Positions 1 to 11,585 of a DNA stretch of 48,649 bases are shown in pieces. Position numbers and translations under genes: made by a program. Numbering within the stretch: the stretch's first letter is position 1; the number at the start of each line of letters is the position of its first letter. The notes under the pieces were generated by a model. That model did no database searches. It was not told the DNA's origin and worked only from the letters and a program-made list of their open reading frames with translations. Where the stretch lies: the NCBI GenBank assembly GCA_003427395.1, contig BFEA01000033.1, positions 1,642,799-1,691,447 of the forward strand, in the 5' to 3' direction. Source of the stretch: Chara braunii. Its lineage: Eukaryota; Streptophyta; Charophyceae; Charales; Characeae.

Positions 1-58
<58 letters not shown>
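1..58. repeat. (GA)n microsatellite at window start
   Basis: Uninterrupted GA dinucleotide repeat. The window also ends in GA repeats, so the assembly probably broke at both microsatellites. Confidence 0.97.
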
Positions 59-60
<2 letters not shown>

Positions 61-234
61 ACTTTCGTCGGACTTTTCTGGCCCTGCCCCCGACCCAGCG
101 CGCCCTCTCCATTTGCCCCTGCTTTGCCACCGTTTCGATTTCGCGCCTGCGCACTTTCGTCGGACTTTTCAGCCCCGGCCCCCGGTCCTGTGCGCCCTTT
201 CCATTTGCCCCTGCTTTGCCACCGTTTCGATTTC
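59..234. repeat. two-copy tandem repeat, period about 92 bp
   Basis: Two C-rich copies begin at 59 and 151 with the same GCACTTTCGTCGGACTTTTC start and share a block ending in CGTTTCGATTTCG. Reading frames across them are repeat-driven and look non-coding. Confidence 0.9.
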
Positions 235-486
235 GACCAAAACCCGTTCCGACCAACACCCAAAGCGCAGTCCCACCGGCAGCTACCGGTCCCTCATTTT
301 TCAGACAAACTGCCACACCCCCCCAAAGTGCCATACCTGCACCTTCTTGCATTTTTCGAGCCTTCCACCGACCACAGGACCCGTAATGAACGACCGGTAT
401 AACGAAGGATGACGAAAAAATGTCCCCATGTCTCAAAGGGGGAATAACGCACCCCTGACGGGCTGCTAATACATACACACCTCTAA

Positions 487-558
487 TGACCTACAGAACT
501 AGTATTACTTCCCGTAATAAACTGACCTACAGAACTAGTATTATTTCCCGTAATAAAC
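487..558. repeat. two-copy tandem repeat, period 36 bp
   Basis: Two 36-bp copies (487-522 and 523-558) differ by about one base. They lie just upstream of a TATA-like sequence and may form part of the RanBP1 upstream region. Confidence 0.9.
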
Positions 559-588
559 TATGTTGAAGCGCGGACAGGACGAGCTTGA

Positions 589-596
589 TATATAAG
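589..596 (+). promoter_or_regulatory. possible TATA box of the RanBP1 gene
   Basis: TATATAAG lies 352 bp upstream of the RanBP1 ATG at 948. It would give a 5' leader of about 320 nt if transcription starts some 30 bp downstream. This rests only on motif and position; an untranslated first exon further upstream cannot be excluded. Confidence 0.3.
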
Positions 597-947
597 CCAA
601 CATTCGCATAAGTTGCTGTGCTAGAAGCCCACACCGCATAAAATAATCTCTCGGCTGGAGTGGGGCATGGGCGGGACCTGGACCCGGAGAGCAAGTAAGG
701 CTGGACGGCGGAAACCTGGTCCCGGCCGCTGTTCCCGCTGACCTGGATCCAGCCCATTCCCAGCCCAGGTTTTTTCTTGTGGAGGACACCTGCTTTTTCT
801 TTATGTGCGTGCGCGTGCCGGCAGTGGTACGGCGTTGTTTGTAGCAGAGTAAGCAAACGGACTCCATCGCTGCTAGAGCAGTTTAACTTGCTGACGCTAA
901 AGAGATCAGAGGTGGTCCCGCAGTACGTAGGCATCAAGGCGTCAGTC

Positions 948-3900
948 ATGGCGGGCGGAGAGAGTGGTAAGGTGGAGGATCATGCATCGACGACTTCAGC
1001 TGCAGCTGCCGAGGAAGAGGAGAGAACCCCGGAAGAGGAGGAAGACACGGGAGCGAACTTCGCTCCCCTTGTCAAGCTGGAAGAGGTGGCAGTAAGCACA
1101 GGAGAGGAGGCTGAAAACACCTTGTTTGAGATGTGAGTCACCTTCGCATAACCATTCAAAACTGCGTGACACTATGGGGTGCTGTTTGACGCAATAACCT
1201 TCGCATAACCATTCAAAACTGCGTGACACTAGTGCGTTTGACGCCAATCCTACATATCACGTTTTCCATCTACGGCGGCGCATGATGTTAAAGTAGCGTT
1301 GTTCCTATTGTAATGTTGCACGCTTACTTGTTTTGTAAATTGTACCGCGTTCCGCGATGAACTCGAAGCAGCGGTTTGCCTCGTCTAGCTATGTTTTGTC
1401 TTTGCCTTATTCTGTCGCTCGTTCTCTATTCACTGCATTTGGTTGTTCTGTGTTGATGTTGGTGCTTGTGTTTTTGGGGTTCCTGTGACGACGACAGCAA
1501 AGCGAAGTTGTACAGGTTCGACAAGTCGAGAAGCGAGTGGAAAGAGCGTGGAGTCGGGCAAGTTAAGTTGCTGGAGCATAAGGAGACGAAGAAAATCCGC
1601 CTGCTCATGAGGCAGCAACGCACGTTGAAGATCTGTGCGAATCACGGTGGTGAGTATAGTTGCTCTGATGGGTATCTTCTTCCTCGCAACTTGCGGGCTA
1701 TTCGGTTGATTAGGGCATTTTATCATGTAGGAGAAGTTCTGAGTCGCATGCTCAAGGAGCGTATGTATGCAGAAGTACACGTGGCTTAAGAATGCTATGT
1801 ATGAGTTCATCGGCCGCCTGGTTCATAGTCGGGGTTTTTTATATGGGCACCGGCGAAGTCTACCTTTTGCGACCCTAACCTAAAGGAGGTGGATGGAGAA
1901 GCGCGTAAGTGAGCGCCTGCTGAAAATGCCGTGAACGTGGGTTTTGTCGGTGTACATAATGCTCTATGCTCTACGATGTCTGTAAGTTTAGTTTTCGGCC
2001 GTCCGCTAAACTCTTGGGTCATGTCGATCGCGTTGCCGATTTTATCGTCCATTTGGTTGATCTTTGTGTATGTTGCTGGGGCTGTACTGTCACCCACTCG
2101 TGCAGTTTCGCCTATTATACCGTCATATCTATCATGGTTAGAAAAGTTGTTTTTCTGCGGCAGCGTTCATCCTCACCATGGCCGCTCATCGTGCAATAGC
2201 TGGCTGGTACCGGCTCGTGTATGCGTCTATCATGCGTAGTCTTATGATGTTGTCATGTGCACTGTTTCGGGAGCTTGTATCGTCTTCCATTCCAAGTAAA
2301 GGTCTATGTTGATGTAGCCATGTGCGCACCGTTTCGGTAGTTAGTCTTTCATCCCATGTGTAGGTGGATGTTATTCCGCTGTACGGTAGCAGCAAGCGGT
2401 AGTGAGATTATTGCGTTTGCAATGTCTACACGGTTTTCTGTAGGACATGCGCAGTTTTTCCCCTTTGTCCTGACGGTTTGGAAATTGAGAATATGGATGT
2501 CGCTGTTCCCGCTCTGGAAGGTGATCCCCTAGGAGCTTGGTGTATATGCCTTTGGCTAGACGTCATTGATGGTGATTAGCGGGAGCGGCGTTGTGTGGGA
2601 GGGGCAGACGTTCATCACTGACCTCTACCAAAATTAGCACGCTAATGGAGAGCTGTATGACAGGAGTAGAGAAGATCACTATAATCTGCGGCGCAACCGT
2701 TCTTACCTTTCCGAACGGGACAGGTTTGTTTCCATTTGGATGCGCAGGGGTTGGCCCCCTTATCTGGGAGTCGGTGACGGTGTAACGGGGGGTCCAGTGA
2801 AACAAGGACAAATAGGTTAGGGAACTCCAAGCGAGTAGTTGTGTTAATGAGCCGTCTAATGGGCAACCATTGCGCACGGCTCGGAGGTACAAGTCTGTGC
2901 AAATCGCATTTGTTTTGTCCCCTAACCCTTTTGATGATGCCAGAAGTCGTTTTGGTATATGATTGTACCTTCCGTTCTTTTTTTCCCTTCTGGGCCGAAT
3001 ATGTGCCACCGTATGAACTGCTCATTTGTACAATCAATATGCTAGTAAATGACAGACTGTTGAAGTCCGCATCGGAGACGGACAGGACTAACGTCCTTGA
3101 AGATACTCGTAGTGAAGAACTCGCTGCGAAGACTCGAGCTCCTCGTGAAGAGTGATCACTGGGAATGGACAACCTTTGGTTGAACCCCGACCGTGTCTCT
3201 GATACGCAGCTGAGTGGAATGCTCGTGAACGTGAGATGCTGGTGACATAAAATACCCGGATGTGTCTCGGCAAGCAGATCCTCTCTGTGCGCACGGTTGT
3301 CGTTGAAGTTAATGATGAGCATCGCGCTCTCCAGTTTGTACGGTTGCTTGTCGTGGTTCCCTCTCTCTCCGCTTTCCGATTTGTTTCCAATTTTAAACAT
3401 GCTGTTCATTCATTCGTAGTCAAGTTTTTAGCCGCGCCCTGTTCGGATCGTTTAGTATCTTGCAAGTAGTGCAGTTCTCCTCCGAGCAGTTGTCGAAGTC
3501 TCTTTGTTGCTTTCCCAGTGGCTTAACTGGTTCAGAAGTTTTTGTCTTGCGGGGAACGCTAGAATGGCGAGTCGGTCTGGTGCGCTTCTCGAGATGGAAA
3601 ATCCGTCGTGCTGAATGAAGTCGGTTGCTCAGTTTGTGGGGTTTGTCACATTGATTGCATTCATTCCCGTCTTCTTTTGCTAATGCTTGCGTTCCGATGT
3701 TACTTCGACGGTGGGTAAATGTTGTCGAACTAGTGTTCCTCCAGTCATTGAGTAATGGGCGCGCATCTCTCTGGTTGCGGATGAGCGGGGAGCTGCGGTC
3801 TGTCCAATTGTCGATGATGTGAACTAGAATCCCTCTAGATGTCGATGAATGAGTAGGACATATTTCTCTGGTGGCGGACGAGTGAGGAACTGGGGTCTGT

Positions 3901-6530
3901 CCTATTGTCGATGTCGACTCGTTTGAAAGCCAAGACCACATGGCGTGTGAGCTACCTGGGAATTCTGGGGAAGGTGTGGCTTGGCGGCAAGCTTACCACA
4001 TTGCGTGTGAGCTACCTGGGAATTCTGGCGAAGGTGTGCGTTGGCAGCAAGCTTCCTGCGAAAACCGTAGCTCTTCGGCCGCCTATTCGATGTGTCCAGT
4101 GGTGGGTGTGTTGCTGTGCGGGAGGCAGGTATCATCAGGACGTTCTGGCCGCGTCCCTGTCGATTACCTGTCTAATCGGGCGCGGAGCGCGTGATGTACT
4201 TGGCCGAGGCGTTCAGCTGGCCTGATGTCGTTGCCGTCCTATTGCTAGTTCCGCTTGTCTGTGGCAACGCTGGGGTGATTGACGTTGGATGCTGTTTCGT
4301 AGTGGCGCTGCTTTCCGATCACTCTGGTGTTTACTGAAGGAGTACCTGTATTATCATCCAGAGGCGGAGCAGTCATGGGAATGAACGGCAGTGCGACATC
4401 TTGTCGTCATTTGGGTTGTCCCTACAATAGCGGGCAGAAGCTGACGATACGGCGCAGTACCATCGAGGGCACCGGATTAAGGCTGGGGAACTGTAGTGGC
4501 ATGTAGTTCTGCTGCTGATGAATGACGAGTGCCGTGGGATGTAAGTCTGCTGCTGACAGAACACATCACGCACTGACAGTACTCTGGGCGGGATACGACC
4601 GTGGAATTTACCTAGAGTTAATGATCACGTCCGCAATGGAAGGGAGGCAGCAGGTATTCTCTCTCGGTAAGGTTTCCTGTTGACATAGCCGGCGGTGAGC
4701 TGCGTTGTTTGACCGCGATGGACGGTCCGTTGTGATTTCCCACTCGAGGAGGATTGGACTGAGCAAAGCTTGTTTGCGAGCATACGGGGGCTGCAATCGT
4801 GTGGCGGAGGGTATGTTTGATGACGGTTGGATGGTGGGAACGGCAATTTACAGTGAGTTTGTCGTTCTATGTAGCTGTGGCTGCGAACGGTTGAGTATAG
4901 GAACCAGATTTTGTGGTTTTCGTTGTATGATTTCGAAGAACTAGGCTGGGCGATCGAACCCGCGGGATCGTATGGTTGAAGTCGTCGTATGCACATCCGG
5001 TCGGTGAGGTGGGTTGGGTGACTTCAAAGAAGCGATGCGCAGGACAAGTCGGGTCTTTAGCTGTGTTGGCGTTCGCTGGCTTGTTTAGAAGGGAGGCTGC
5101 GACGGAATGAAGTAGACGAGATGGGGTTGTGTTGGTGTTTATGAGGGAGGGGTGCATGTGGGTTACGTCATAATCTGGGCAGATGGTGGCTGATAGCAGT
5201 AGGGATGATGCACTAGATGGGGTGTGTGTTGGTGGTTACGAGGGGCGTTTGAATGTGGGTTACGATGGTATCTGGTGAGATGGTGGGTGTTAAGTGCGTG
5301 GTACCAGGTGCGGTTTCATTTTGACGTTTTTGTTTGGCGGTTCCCTTTTGTTGTTTCTCCTTGTGCAGTGTCACCAAGCATTACGCTTCAAGAACATGCG
5401 GGAAGTGACAAGTCCTGGGTGTGGCATGCTATCGATTTCGCAGACGGAGAGCAGAAGGACGAGTTGTTCGCCATGCGATTTGGCAGCGTTGAGAGTAAGT
5501 TCTCTTCCCTGAAGGGCCTTCCCTGAAGGGGGATACATCCTTGTCTTCATCTGTGGAATTTGCGGAAAGGAAACTCTCGGCGATTGACGGTAAATATTCG
5601 TGCAATGAGGCATTTGCACTTTGGGAGCGTGTGTTTTATTGCGATACGGACGTTGTTGTTGGGAGTAGCGAATTGGTCTCTCCAGTCTGTGCTGTGGTTC
5701 GAGTATCGCGTATAGTCTATCGGACGTAGGTGTTGGGAGTAGCGAACTGGCCTGTCCAGTCTGTGGCGTTGTTTGGATATCGCGTATAGCCTATTTCGTG
5801 ACGTAAGGGGGCATGGGAGGTTTCATCCGCGCCGCGTCGAGGGCGGACGTCGAGATGCGCGCACAGGTGTGCTTGTCTCATCTGATGTGCGAGGTCGAGG
5901 GCAGACTTCTTTCCGCTTAGGTGAAACTATATTGCATTTGTTTCGTTCGCGATCATCGTCTTCGTGGGTTGAGGTAACGGTGTGTGGAAGCCGATGCGGG
6001 AACAGGCGTGCTTGTCTCATGCGATGTGACATCCCTTTCCGTTTAGGTGAAATCGTGTTGCATTTGTCTTGTGCGTCATCGTGGTCTTCGTGGGTTGAGG
6101 CAATCGTGTGGAAGGCGATGCGCTCGCAGGGGTGCTTGTCTCATGTGATGTGTGAGACCCCTTTCTGTGCAGGTGAAAACGTAGTGTTTCCTGCGCGATC
6201 ATCGTTTTCGTGGGTTGAGGTAACGGTGGTGTGTTCAGAGGTTTACGAATGCGTTTCTCTGACAGCTGTTTGCGGTTTTGTCTTGTCTGACGCACAGGTG
6301 CCGAGAAGTTCAAGAACGCTTTCGAAGAGGCGCGGTCAACGATGTGCGAATTATTGGGGGTGAAAGCTGAAAACCAGGAGCAGGAGGACGAGAACGAGGA
6401 GGAAGACAAGGAAGAAGAGGAGGTGGAGGGGGGGTTCACGGTTGTAAAAGGGATGGAGAAGCTCAAGGTGGAAGATGGGAAGGACGCGAAAGATGCGGAG
6501 GAGGCTGCGAAGCAGCAAGAGACCGTATGA
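948..6530 (+). CDS. RANBP1: Ran-binding protein 1 (RanBP1), four coding exons
   Basis: RanBP1 binds Ran-GTP through a RanBD1 domain and, with RanGAP, promotes GTP hydrolysis and release of export complexes in the cytoplasm. Coding exons are 948-1132, 1498-1649, 5369-5494 and 6298-6530. They sum to 696 nt, giving 231 residues and a TGA. The junctions are GT-AG with strong donors (GTGAGT, GTGAGT, GTAAGT) and the phases agree at each join. An acidic N-terminus (residues 1-38) precedes the RanBD1 domain (about 38-170). That domain contains [41 protein letters not shown] and DFADGE, all family hallmarks, and QEHAG is plant-like. A Glu/Asp/Lys-rich tail follows (about 185-231), as in plant and animal RanBP1. 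Intron 2 is long (3.7 kb), and introns 2 and 3 contain tandem repeats. The ATG at 948 is the first that gives the expected acidic N-terminus. Transcript evidence is not available here. Confidence 0.93.
1140..1247. repeat. two-copy tandem repeat in RanBP1 intron 1, period 57 bp
   Basis: ACCTTCGCATAACCATTC starts at 1140 and again at 1197, and the copies share a 35-bp identical block ending in GCGTGACACTA. The first copy begins seven bases inside the intron 1 donor. Confidence 0.93.
3934..4053. repeat. two-copy 60-bp tandem repeat in RanBP1 intron 2
   Basis: Copies at 3934-3993 and 3994-4053 share GCGTGTGAGCTACCTGGGAA and GCAAGCTT with a few mismatches. The rest of intron 2 (1650-5368) shows no supportable coding exon on either strand. 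Confidence 0.92.
5119..5285. repeat. diverged two-copy repeat, period about 95 bp, intron 2
   Basis: Two related blocks begin with GAGATGGGG at about 5119 and AGATGGGG at about 5214. Both continue through TGTTGGTG, a GTTACG or TTATGAG stretch, ATGTGGGTTACG and ATCTGG. G/T-rich, with no coding signature. Confidence 0.7.
5658..5795. repeat. two-copy tandem repeat, period 74 bp, RanBP1 intron 3
   Basis: GTTGGGAGTAGCGAA occurs at 5658 and 5732. Each copy continues through TCCAGTCTGTG and ATCGCGTATAG. Confidence 0.85.
5869..6235. repeat. three-copy tandem repeat, period about 124-139 bp, RanBP1 intron 3
   Basis: GTGCTTGTCTCAT begins copies at 5869, 6008 and 6132. Each continues through a CTTTC...AGGTGAAA block and TCGTGGGTTGAGG. 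Open frames run across it, but they are repeat-derived and lie between the exon 3 donor (5495) and the exon 4 acceptor (6297), so it is intronic. Confidence 0.88.
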
Positions 6531-7910
6531 ACAGGTGACTGTATTTACTACCGAGTTCTATTGTTCGAGCTTGAAGGAAGAATGACGTGATGTCGAGCGG
6601 CAGGCGAAAGTGGCTGCCTAAAGAACCGAGCTCGGACCGATCTGCCATCTTCTGAGCGCATCATGGCCGCAGGCTGTTGCGCGCGCACTTATATTTCGAT
6701 TGGGCAATTATGACTGTGGAGCGTAGCGTGGGGCTGTGCTCGATCCAAGGCTTGCGCATTCGGTCGTTACCTGTCCTGCGTGTCCTTTGCTTGCTCACTG
6801 GGAATAGTCGGCGGATGGCCTTGTTTTTAAGATATGGTGTTCGTCATGTTATTGGATGGAGAACGTGGGCAAATGGCGATCGCAGAGGTGAGATGCAGGG
6901 GGACGTCTGCTGAAGTCGTGGCCATCGGTTTCCTTGGAATCTTTGTTCTGCAGCTCCGGTGATGGTCTTTTCCTTTCTTTGGTCACGTGGGTGAAATCTA
7001 TCCAGTAATCTCCGTTCTTTATCCTCGCGTTCCTGCTGTTAGGGTTAGCGGTCTTTGATCTCTTAGGAAGCGCATAGCGTATCAATTCCCTCGGAGTTTG
7101 CTGTTTCTGTATCTCTTTCGTTCTTAAGGGTGATATGTTCAATCGGTTTTCTCTTAGTTGGCTCTCTTCGCATTTCAGCTCTCGTTGGGGTGATAGATTA
7201 AGGAGCTTTTGTTTGAAATCAATGTGTGCCGGCCATCAGCCTGCTATGTGTTTGAGAGAGATTTTCCGTCTCGGAAAACGGAGGAAATGCCATTGGAAGG
7301 GCAGACTGCAATTGATGAGGACGAGCGGGATAGGTAGAGAGTAGAGTTTCGATCGTCCTCTTCAGCTTGTGATGTCTTGACGTGTTCTTGTTCTGTTTTT
7401 TTTTTGTTTTGCCCGACTCGCTTTGTCATTGATTGTGCGAAGACTCGAAAGCGGATGAGTTTCAAATTTGTTGCCGTCTATAATATGTCAAGCAAGTGAA
7501 GTGGGTGGAATATGCATCAAGGGTCTCCGGTCGAGTCCGTTTGGGGGGCCTCTGGGTCGAGGACACGGTTTTTTTCAACGGTAATGTTTTTTTGATTTGT
7601 CAATGAGCTTGTTATGTGCATTACTGAGTGATCTTATACGCAAACCGGCTGATGGCTGTTTCGTGCAATTAATGTTGTGATAGAAATCGAGCACGAACTG
7701 TATTGTTATGGTCCTTGTCCTCGCCGCTGGTTTGATCTTTGAGTCTTATCGACGCTGTTTGCACTTTCCGGTCTGAAGTTCCTGTTGTCATGGTCCCAGT
7801 ATATGCAAGGATCTTACCATGTATATGCAAGGATCTTGTCATGACGGTCAGAAGGTTCCCAAAAGATCTTTTTTCATTTTCGTTGCTACACTCTTGAAAG
7901 CTTCCTGTCG
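6531..7910. other. non-coding stretch downstream of RanBP1
   Basis: Follows the RanBP1 stop and should include its 3' UTR. No poly(A) site can be fixed with confidence. Short open frames on both strands show no recognisable domain. I see no gene. Confidence 0.6.
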
Positions 7911-8113
7911 CTTGTGCAAATTCGGTCTGTTTCTCACCTGCGTAGTAAACTGGGTGTCTGTCTGTCACTTGTGCAAATTGTGTGCCCGTCTGTCGCCTGT
8001 GTCATCCGTCCCTTGTGCAAATTTGGTCTGTTTCTCACCTGCGTAGTAAACTGGGTGCCTGTCTGTCACTTGTGCAAATTGTGTGCCCGTCTGTCGTCTG
8101 TGTCAATCCGGCC
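7911..8113. repeat. two-copy tandem repeat, period 101 bp
   Basis: CTTGTGCAAATT begins copies at 7911 and 8012. The copies are nearly identical through CTCACCTGCGTAGTAAACTG and GTGCCCGTCTGTCG. Related partial units continue to about 8220. The Cys-rich open frames here are products of the repeat. Confidence 0.92.
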
Positions 8114-8468
8114 TGTCCGGGCCAGTGTTAATTTAGTGGGTGTCTTTTACTCGAGTAATTGGGTGTCTGTCTTGACCTTTGTAAATTGGTTCTGTCTGTC
8201 ACCTGTGTAGACTAGGTGTGTCCCTCGCCTTTGGAAATTGGGTACAGTGGTGCATGAGTGCTGTGCATTCATTTACCATTGGGGTTGGCCAAGGTATAAC
8301 GGGATGTGTGTTTGAGTTTCTGGCAAGAAGTGAACTGGAACAAAACGGAAAGAGGGTATAATCGTTGATACCCTTTTGCCAGGCAGGAGAAGGAAGGAGA
8401 GGATGTTTAGGTACGTCCTTTGCCTGTTTTTTCTGCTTTTCTCTGTTTTGTAAATAAGCTCTCAGCTT

Positions 8469-8890
8469 TGTGGGAATGTTTTGGATATAGGCATGGCTGC
8501 ACCTTGCAAATTCCACTTTGTGCGTGATGTCTGCGAAGTCGACATTTTTGCACGCAGACGATGGCACGCAATGGCAATGAGACCGTCTACTGGCGAGTTA
8601 GAAACGTTGCACTTCACATCACAGGGGACTAAAACAATCATTAAGACTTCTGTGAGTGAATTTGTTCGTAACTGCTGTCTTCTCTCGCTGCTAAATCAGT
8701 GTGGGAATGTGTTGGAAATAGGCATGAATGCATTTAGGTTGACATTTCTGCGTGCATTCGATGGCACGCAGTGGAAATTGCGGTGAACTGGAAACGTTTA
8801 CATCTCAGGGGACTACAGCAATCATTAAAACTGATATGGCTGAATTTGTTCGTAATTGCGGTCAACCTCACTCGCTGCTGAATCTGTGCG
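8469..8890. repeat. diverged two-copy repeat, period about 230 bp
   Basis: GTGGGAATGT...GGCAT begins copies at about 8470 and 8700. They share GATGGCACGCA, CAGGGGACTA.A.CAATCATTAA and GAATTTGTTCGTAA. No conserved reading frame spans both copies. Confidence 0.85.
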
Positions 8891-11110
8891 TAATTGCGGT
8901 CTTCATTTAGTGAAGTCCACTCTCGAGTATGCCCGTAGAAGAGATGTAAACGGGAGAAGATCAGACGGTCCGTGATTGGGGTGGATAAGAGAGGACTTTG
9001 TTTGTTGAATAACCTTCTTTAGGTGGCCTTGAGCAGAGCCGTTTGTGAACAGGGAAGGATGGGTAGGATCTGCGGGTGTGAATTACGCAAAATATGACCT
9101 TCACCGGCTTCAATGCCCTTTCGCACTTATGCAAGTTTAAATTGACTCTCCCTTCTCCATGCCCGTGCGCAGGGGCCGAAAGCTTGATATTATATTCAGC
9201 TGGGGTTGGTCTCATCACTCTGTCCTCGTAGGGGGAATCAGAACAGTGGTGCAAGATAATCTGTGCGTTAGTATTGTGTTCGTAGTTAAGGGAGACTGAT
9301 TTGTGAAGCATTTGATATTCCATTGGGGAGTATGCCCTCCGACGGCACATCTACGACAGTCGTATCATTTAATATATATTGAAAAATCCACCTTCGGAGA
9401 TGGAGTGCAGAAAGGGAGGCTCAATTTCATTCCAGCAGGAAGGGCTATAGTTGAACGGGGTCGATGTGGCTATTAAATCGTTCACGTGCAACTGTTAACA
9501 AGCAGGTCATGAGTTCGAAATCTGATTGGCGCAGATGGTACAATGAGATGAGGGGTTGCCCGAGGAAACAAAAAGCAGACGAAGTGGTAGCAGCGTGCAT
9601 TGTGGGTGACTTCAGGCGGTAGTACTCAAGGTCGTTAAACCCGGTTTTGCAAGAACGACGGTGAGGTGCGCGGGAAGATGCGCGGGAAGTTCTGGTGTTC
9701 CTATCTTTGCCCTCTTCTATTGGTTGCAGAGGGCGTGGCACGTGACTGCAGGTCGCTCCTAATACACATTGCGGCTGGAAAACAGCATGCACAGGGCCAC
9801 AAGTTTTTTGCAGTGCTTGAAGTTCGGAAGATGATGAAATTTATGATATCACTCGCAGTCTTTGGAGCTAGAAAATTGGATGAGTGGAACATCGTCGGAT
9901 AGAAGTCATGGAAAATCCGCCGGGGTCTGTGTACCTCCTTGGAACTGTTGACGGGGTCGTTTGCTCTGTTGGGCACCTTCGTGCTTAATTGTTGCCGGGG
10001 TGACTGTTCTTCTGCTCTGCTCGGGACTGCGGCTTTCACAGCAGTCTATCGAAATGACACCCAGTACCAGGCTTGTCACTGTGACTCTTTTCCCACCCCT
10101 GAGCGTCGAGAGACTTACCCAGTACCCAGGTCAGTGTTTACCCGGTTCCTATGGGATTTGAGCCGAACGGGATCCCTCTGGGGACAGACTGAACTGGGTA
10201 CTGGATGAGCGTACGATTTTACCCCACGAACGGACAAGGTGGGGCAGGGGATCCTTCAAGGTGATAGAGGAAGTCCTTGCCTGGAGCATTTGCGTTTGAT
10301 GCTGTTATCTTGATGGGTGAAGAGGAGGCCGGATGTGTTTGTATGCTCTGTATTGGTAAGTTTATAGCGGTGTGCTTATGGGCGAAGAGGCCAAATGCAT
10401 GTGGTTACCTTCTGTCGCTATGCATAAAGGTATGCTGAACCCAGGATCGAGGAGGTGCTCTCGGCCTATAGTCTGAGGCCTCTGGACCTCTGGGATCCCT
10501 TGCTGCAGGTGACGGGCTGCAATCGGTTTCATTAACTGCTGTGCTCGTGTGACATGTATTTTGCGGTTCTTGTTTTTTGTGAAGTGCTCTGTGCGTTTCT
10601 GGATATTCGTTTTCCCACAGAAGATGTTAAGCACTCGACACTGGCCCAGTTGCTAGTGATTGCTTGCCATGGGTCGGTGTGAAGCTGACTCGTTACAAAG
10701 ACGAGACTGAAGCAATATGGTGCTCTCTTTCTGAGTGTGCTAGGTAGCTTTAACTTTTGCCGCATTTTTATCCCATTTGGATTCATAGTGCTGTTTTTTT
10801 AACAGCAGGTAGGTGCGTGTACCGTTTAGTCTCATGGGATGGGCTTCGTTTCTTTTTCCCCATTTGGTCCTCAGTGCTTGTGGATAGCCTTCAGTCTCAG
10901 GCGAGCTCTCAGGCTGTAGGTCTGCTGTACTTGCTCCCGCTCCAGTCTATGGGTGAGGAGGAATGACTTCGGGCCACCCGTTCCCAGCATTCCAGTATGC
11001 AACATGAACGGTGGCAGCAGGCTCCCTATTTCATTTTTTGATGGCCTTGGGACGTCATCATCAAACAGACCAGCCATAGGTAAAATTCTGAATTGTAGTT
11101 TCACTGATCT
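8891..11110. other. no recognisable gene
   Basis: The longest open frames (minus 8961-9350, plus 9939-10208, minus 9701-10039) match no family I recognise, and their composition is not clearly coding. Exons of an unknown host gene cannot be excluded from sequence alone. Confidence 0.5.
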
Positions 11111-11345
11111 GTTTCCAGCAAAGTTCGAAGTCGGGCCTATATTTCAACAGTTCAGCGGTGTATCAACGTACCAACTGGACTACGCCATTAGGTGCAGGCT
11201 CCCTTTTTCGAAGATGGCCTTGGGCTCCCTTTTTAAAAGACTGCCTTATCTATGTTTCCAGCAGAGGTCGAACTTGGGCCTATATTTCAACAGTTCAGGG
11301 GTGGAGCAACTGAACTAGGCCATTTGGTGCAGGCTCCCTTTTTAA
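11111..11345. repeat. two-copy tandem repeat, period about 143 bp
   Basis: GTTTCCAGCA begins copies at 11111 and 11254. Both carry CCTATATTTCAACAGTTCAG and GGTGCAGGCTCCCTTTTT. A third, partial relative (GGCTCCCTATTTC...GATGGCCTTGGG) lies upstream at about 11019. Confidence 0.88.
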
Positions 11346-11410
11346 AAGAAGACTTCATGGTGAACTTTGTCATCACTGGTGTCCTTTCTGATGGAAGTCA
11401 CTTCGAGATA

Positions 11411-11464
11411 ACAGTCTGGCCTTCTGTGTTCATACAGTCTGGCCTTCTGTGTTCACACAGTCTG
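11411..11464. repeat. short tandem repeat, period 25 bp
   Basis: ACAGTCTGGCCTTCTGTGTTC occurs twice in tandem with a one-base difference after it, followed by a partial third ACAGTCTG. Confidence 0.9.
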
Positions 11465-11580
11465 ATAACTTAGGGGTAGCCAAGCCACAGATAGCATTTG
11501 ACTCGGTAGTGTTCAAGCCAGAGCACTGGTTCACTGGATGCTTTCAGCGTGAACTTCAGAACGGAACTGTTGAGATGGCA

Positions 11581-11585
11581 CCTGG
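11581..11585. repeat. left target-site duplication of the outer LTR element
   Basis: CCTGG directly precedes the left LTR terminus TGTTACA. The counterpart after the right LTR (45206-45210) is CCTGA. That is a 5-bp duplication with one mismatch, the usual Ty3/gypsy length. Confidence 0.7.

Noticed and set aside
527-949. 140-aa minus-strand frame upstream of RanBP1
   Set aside because: No family signature. It covers the likely promoter and 5' leader and the 36-bp repeat; composition is not convincing.
5869-6235. Regularly spaced repeats resembling a CRISPR-like array
   Set aside because: Only three copies of 124-139 bp with spacer and repeat not distinguishable, in a eukaryotic intron.
5773-6363. 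196-aa plus-strand frame
   Set aside because: Its internal repeats come from the three-copy tandem DNA repeat, and it runs across the exon 4 acceptor; it is intron 3.
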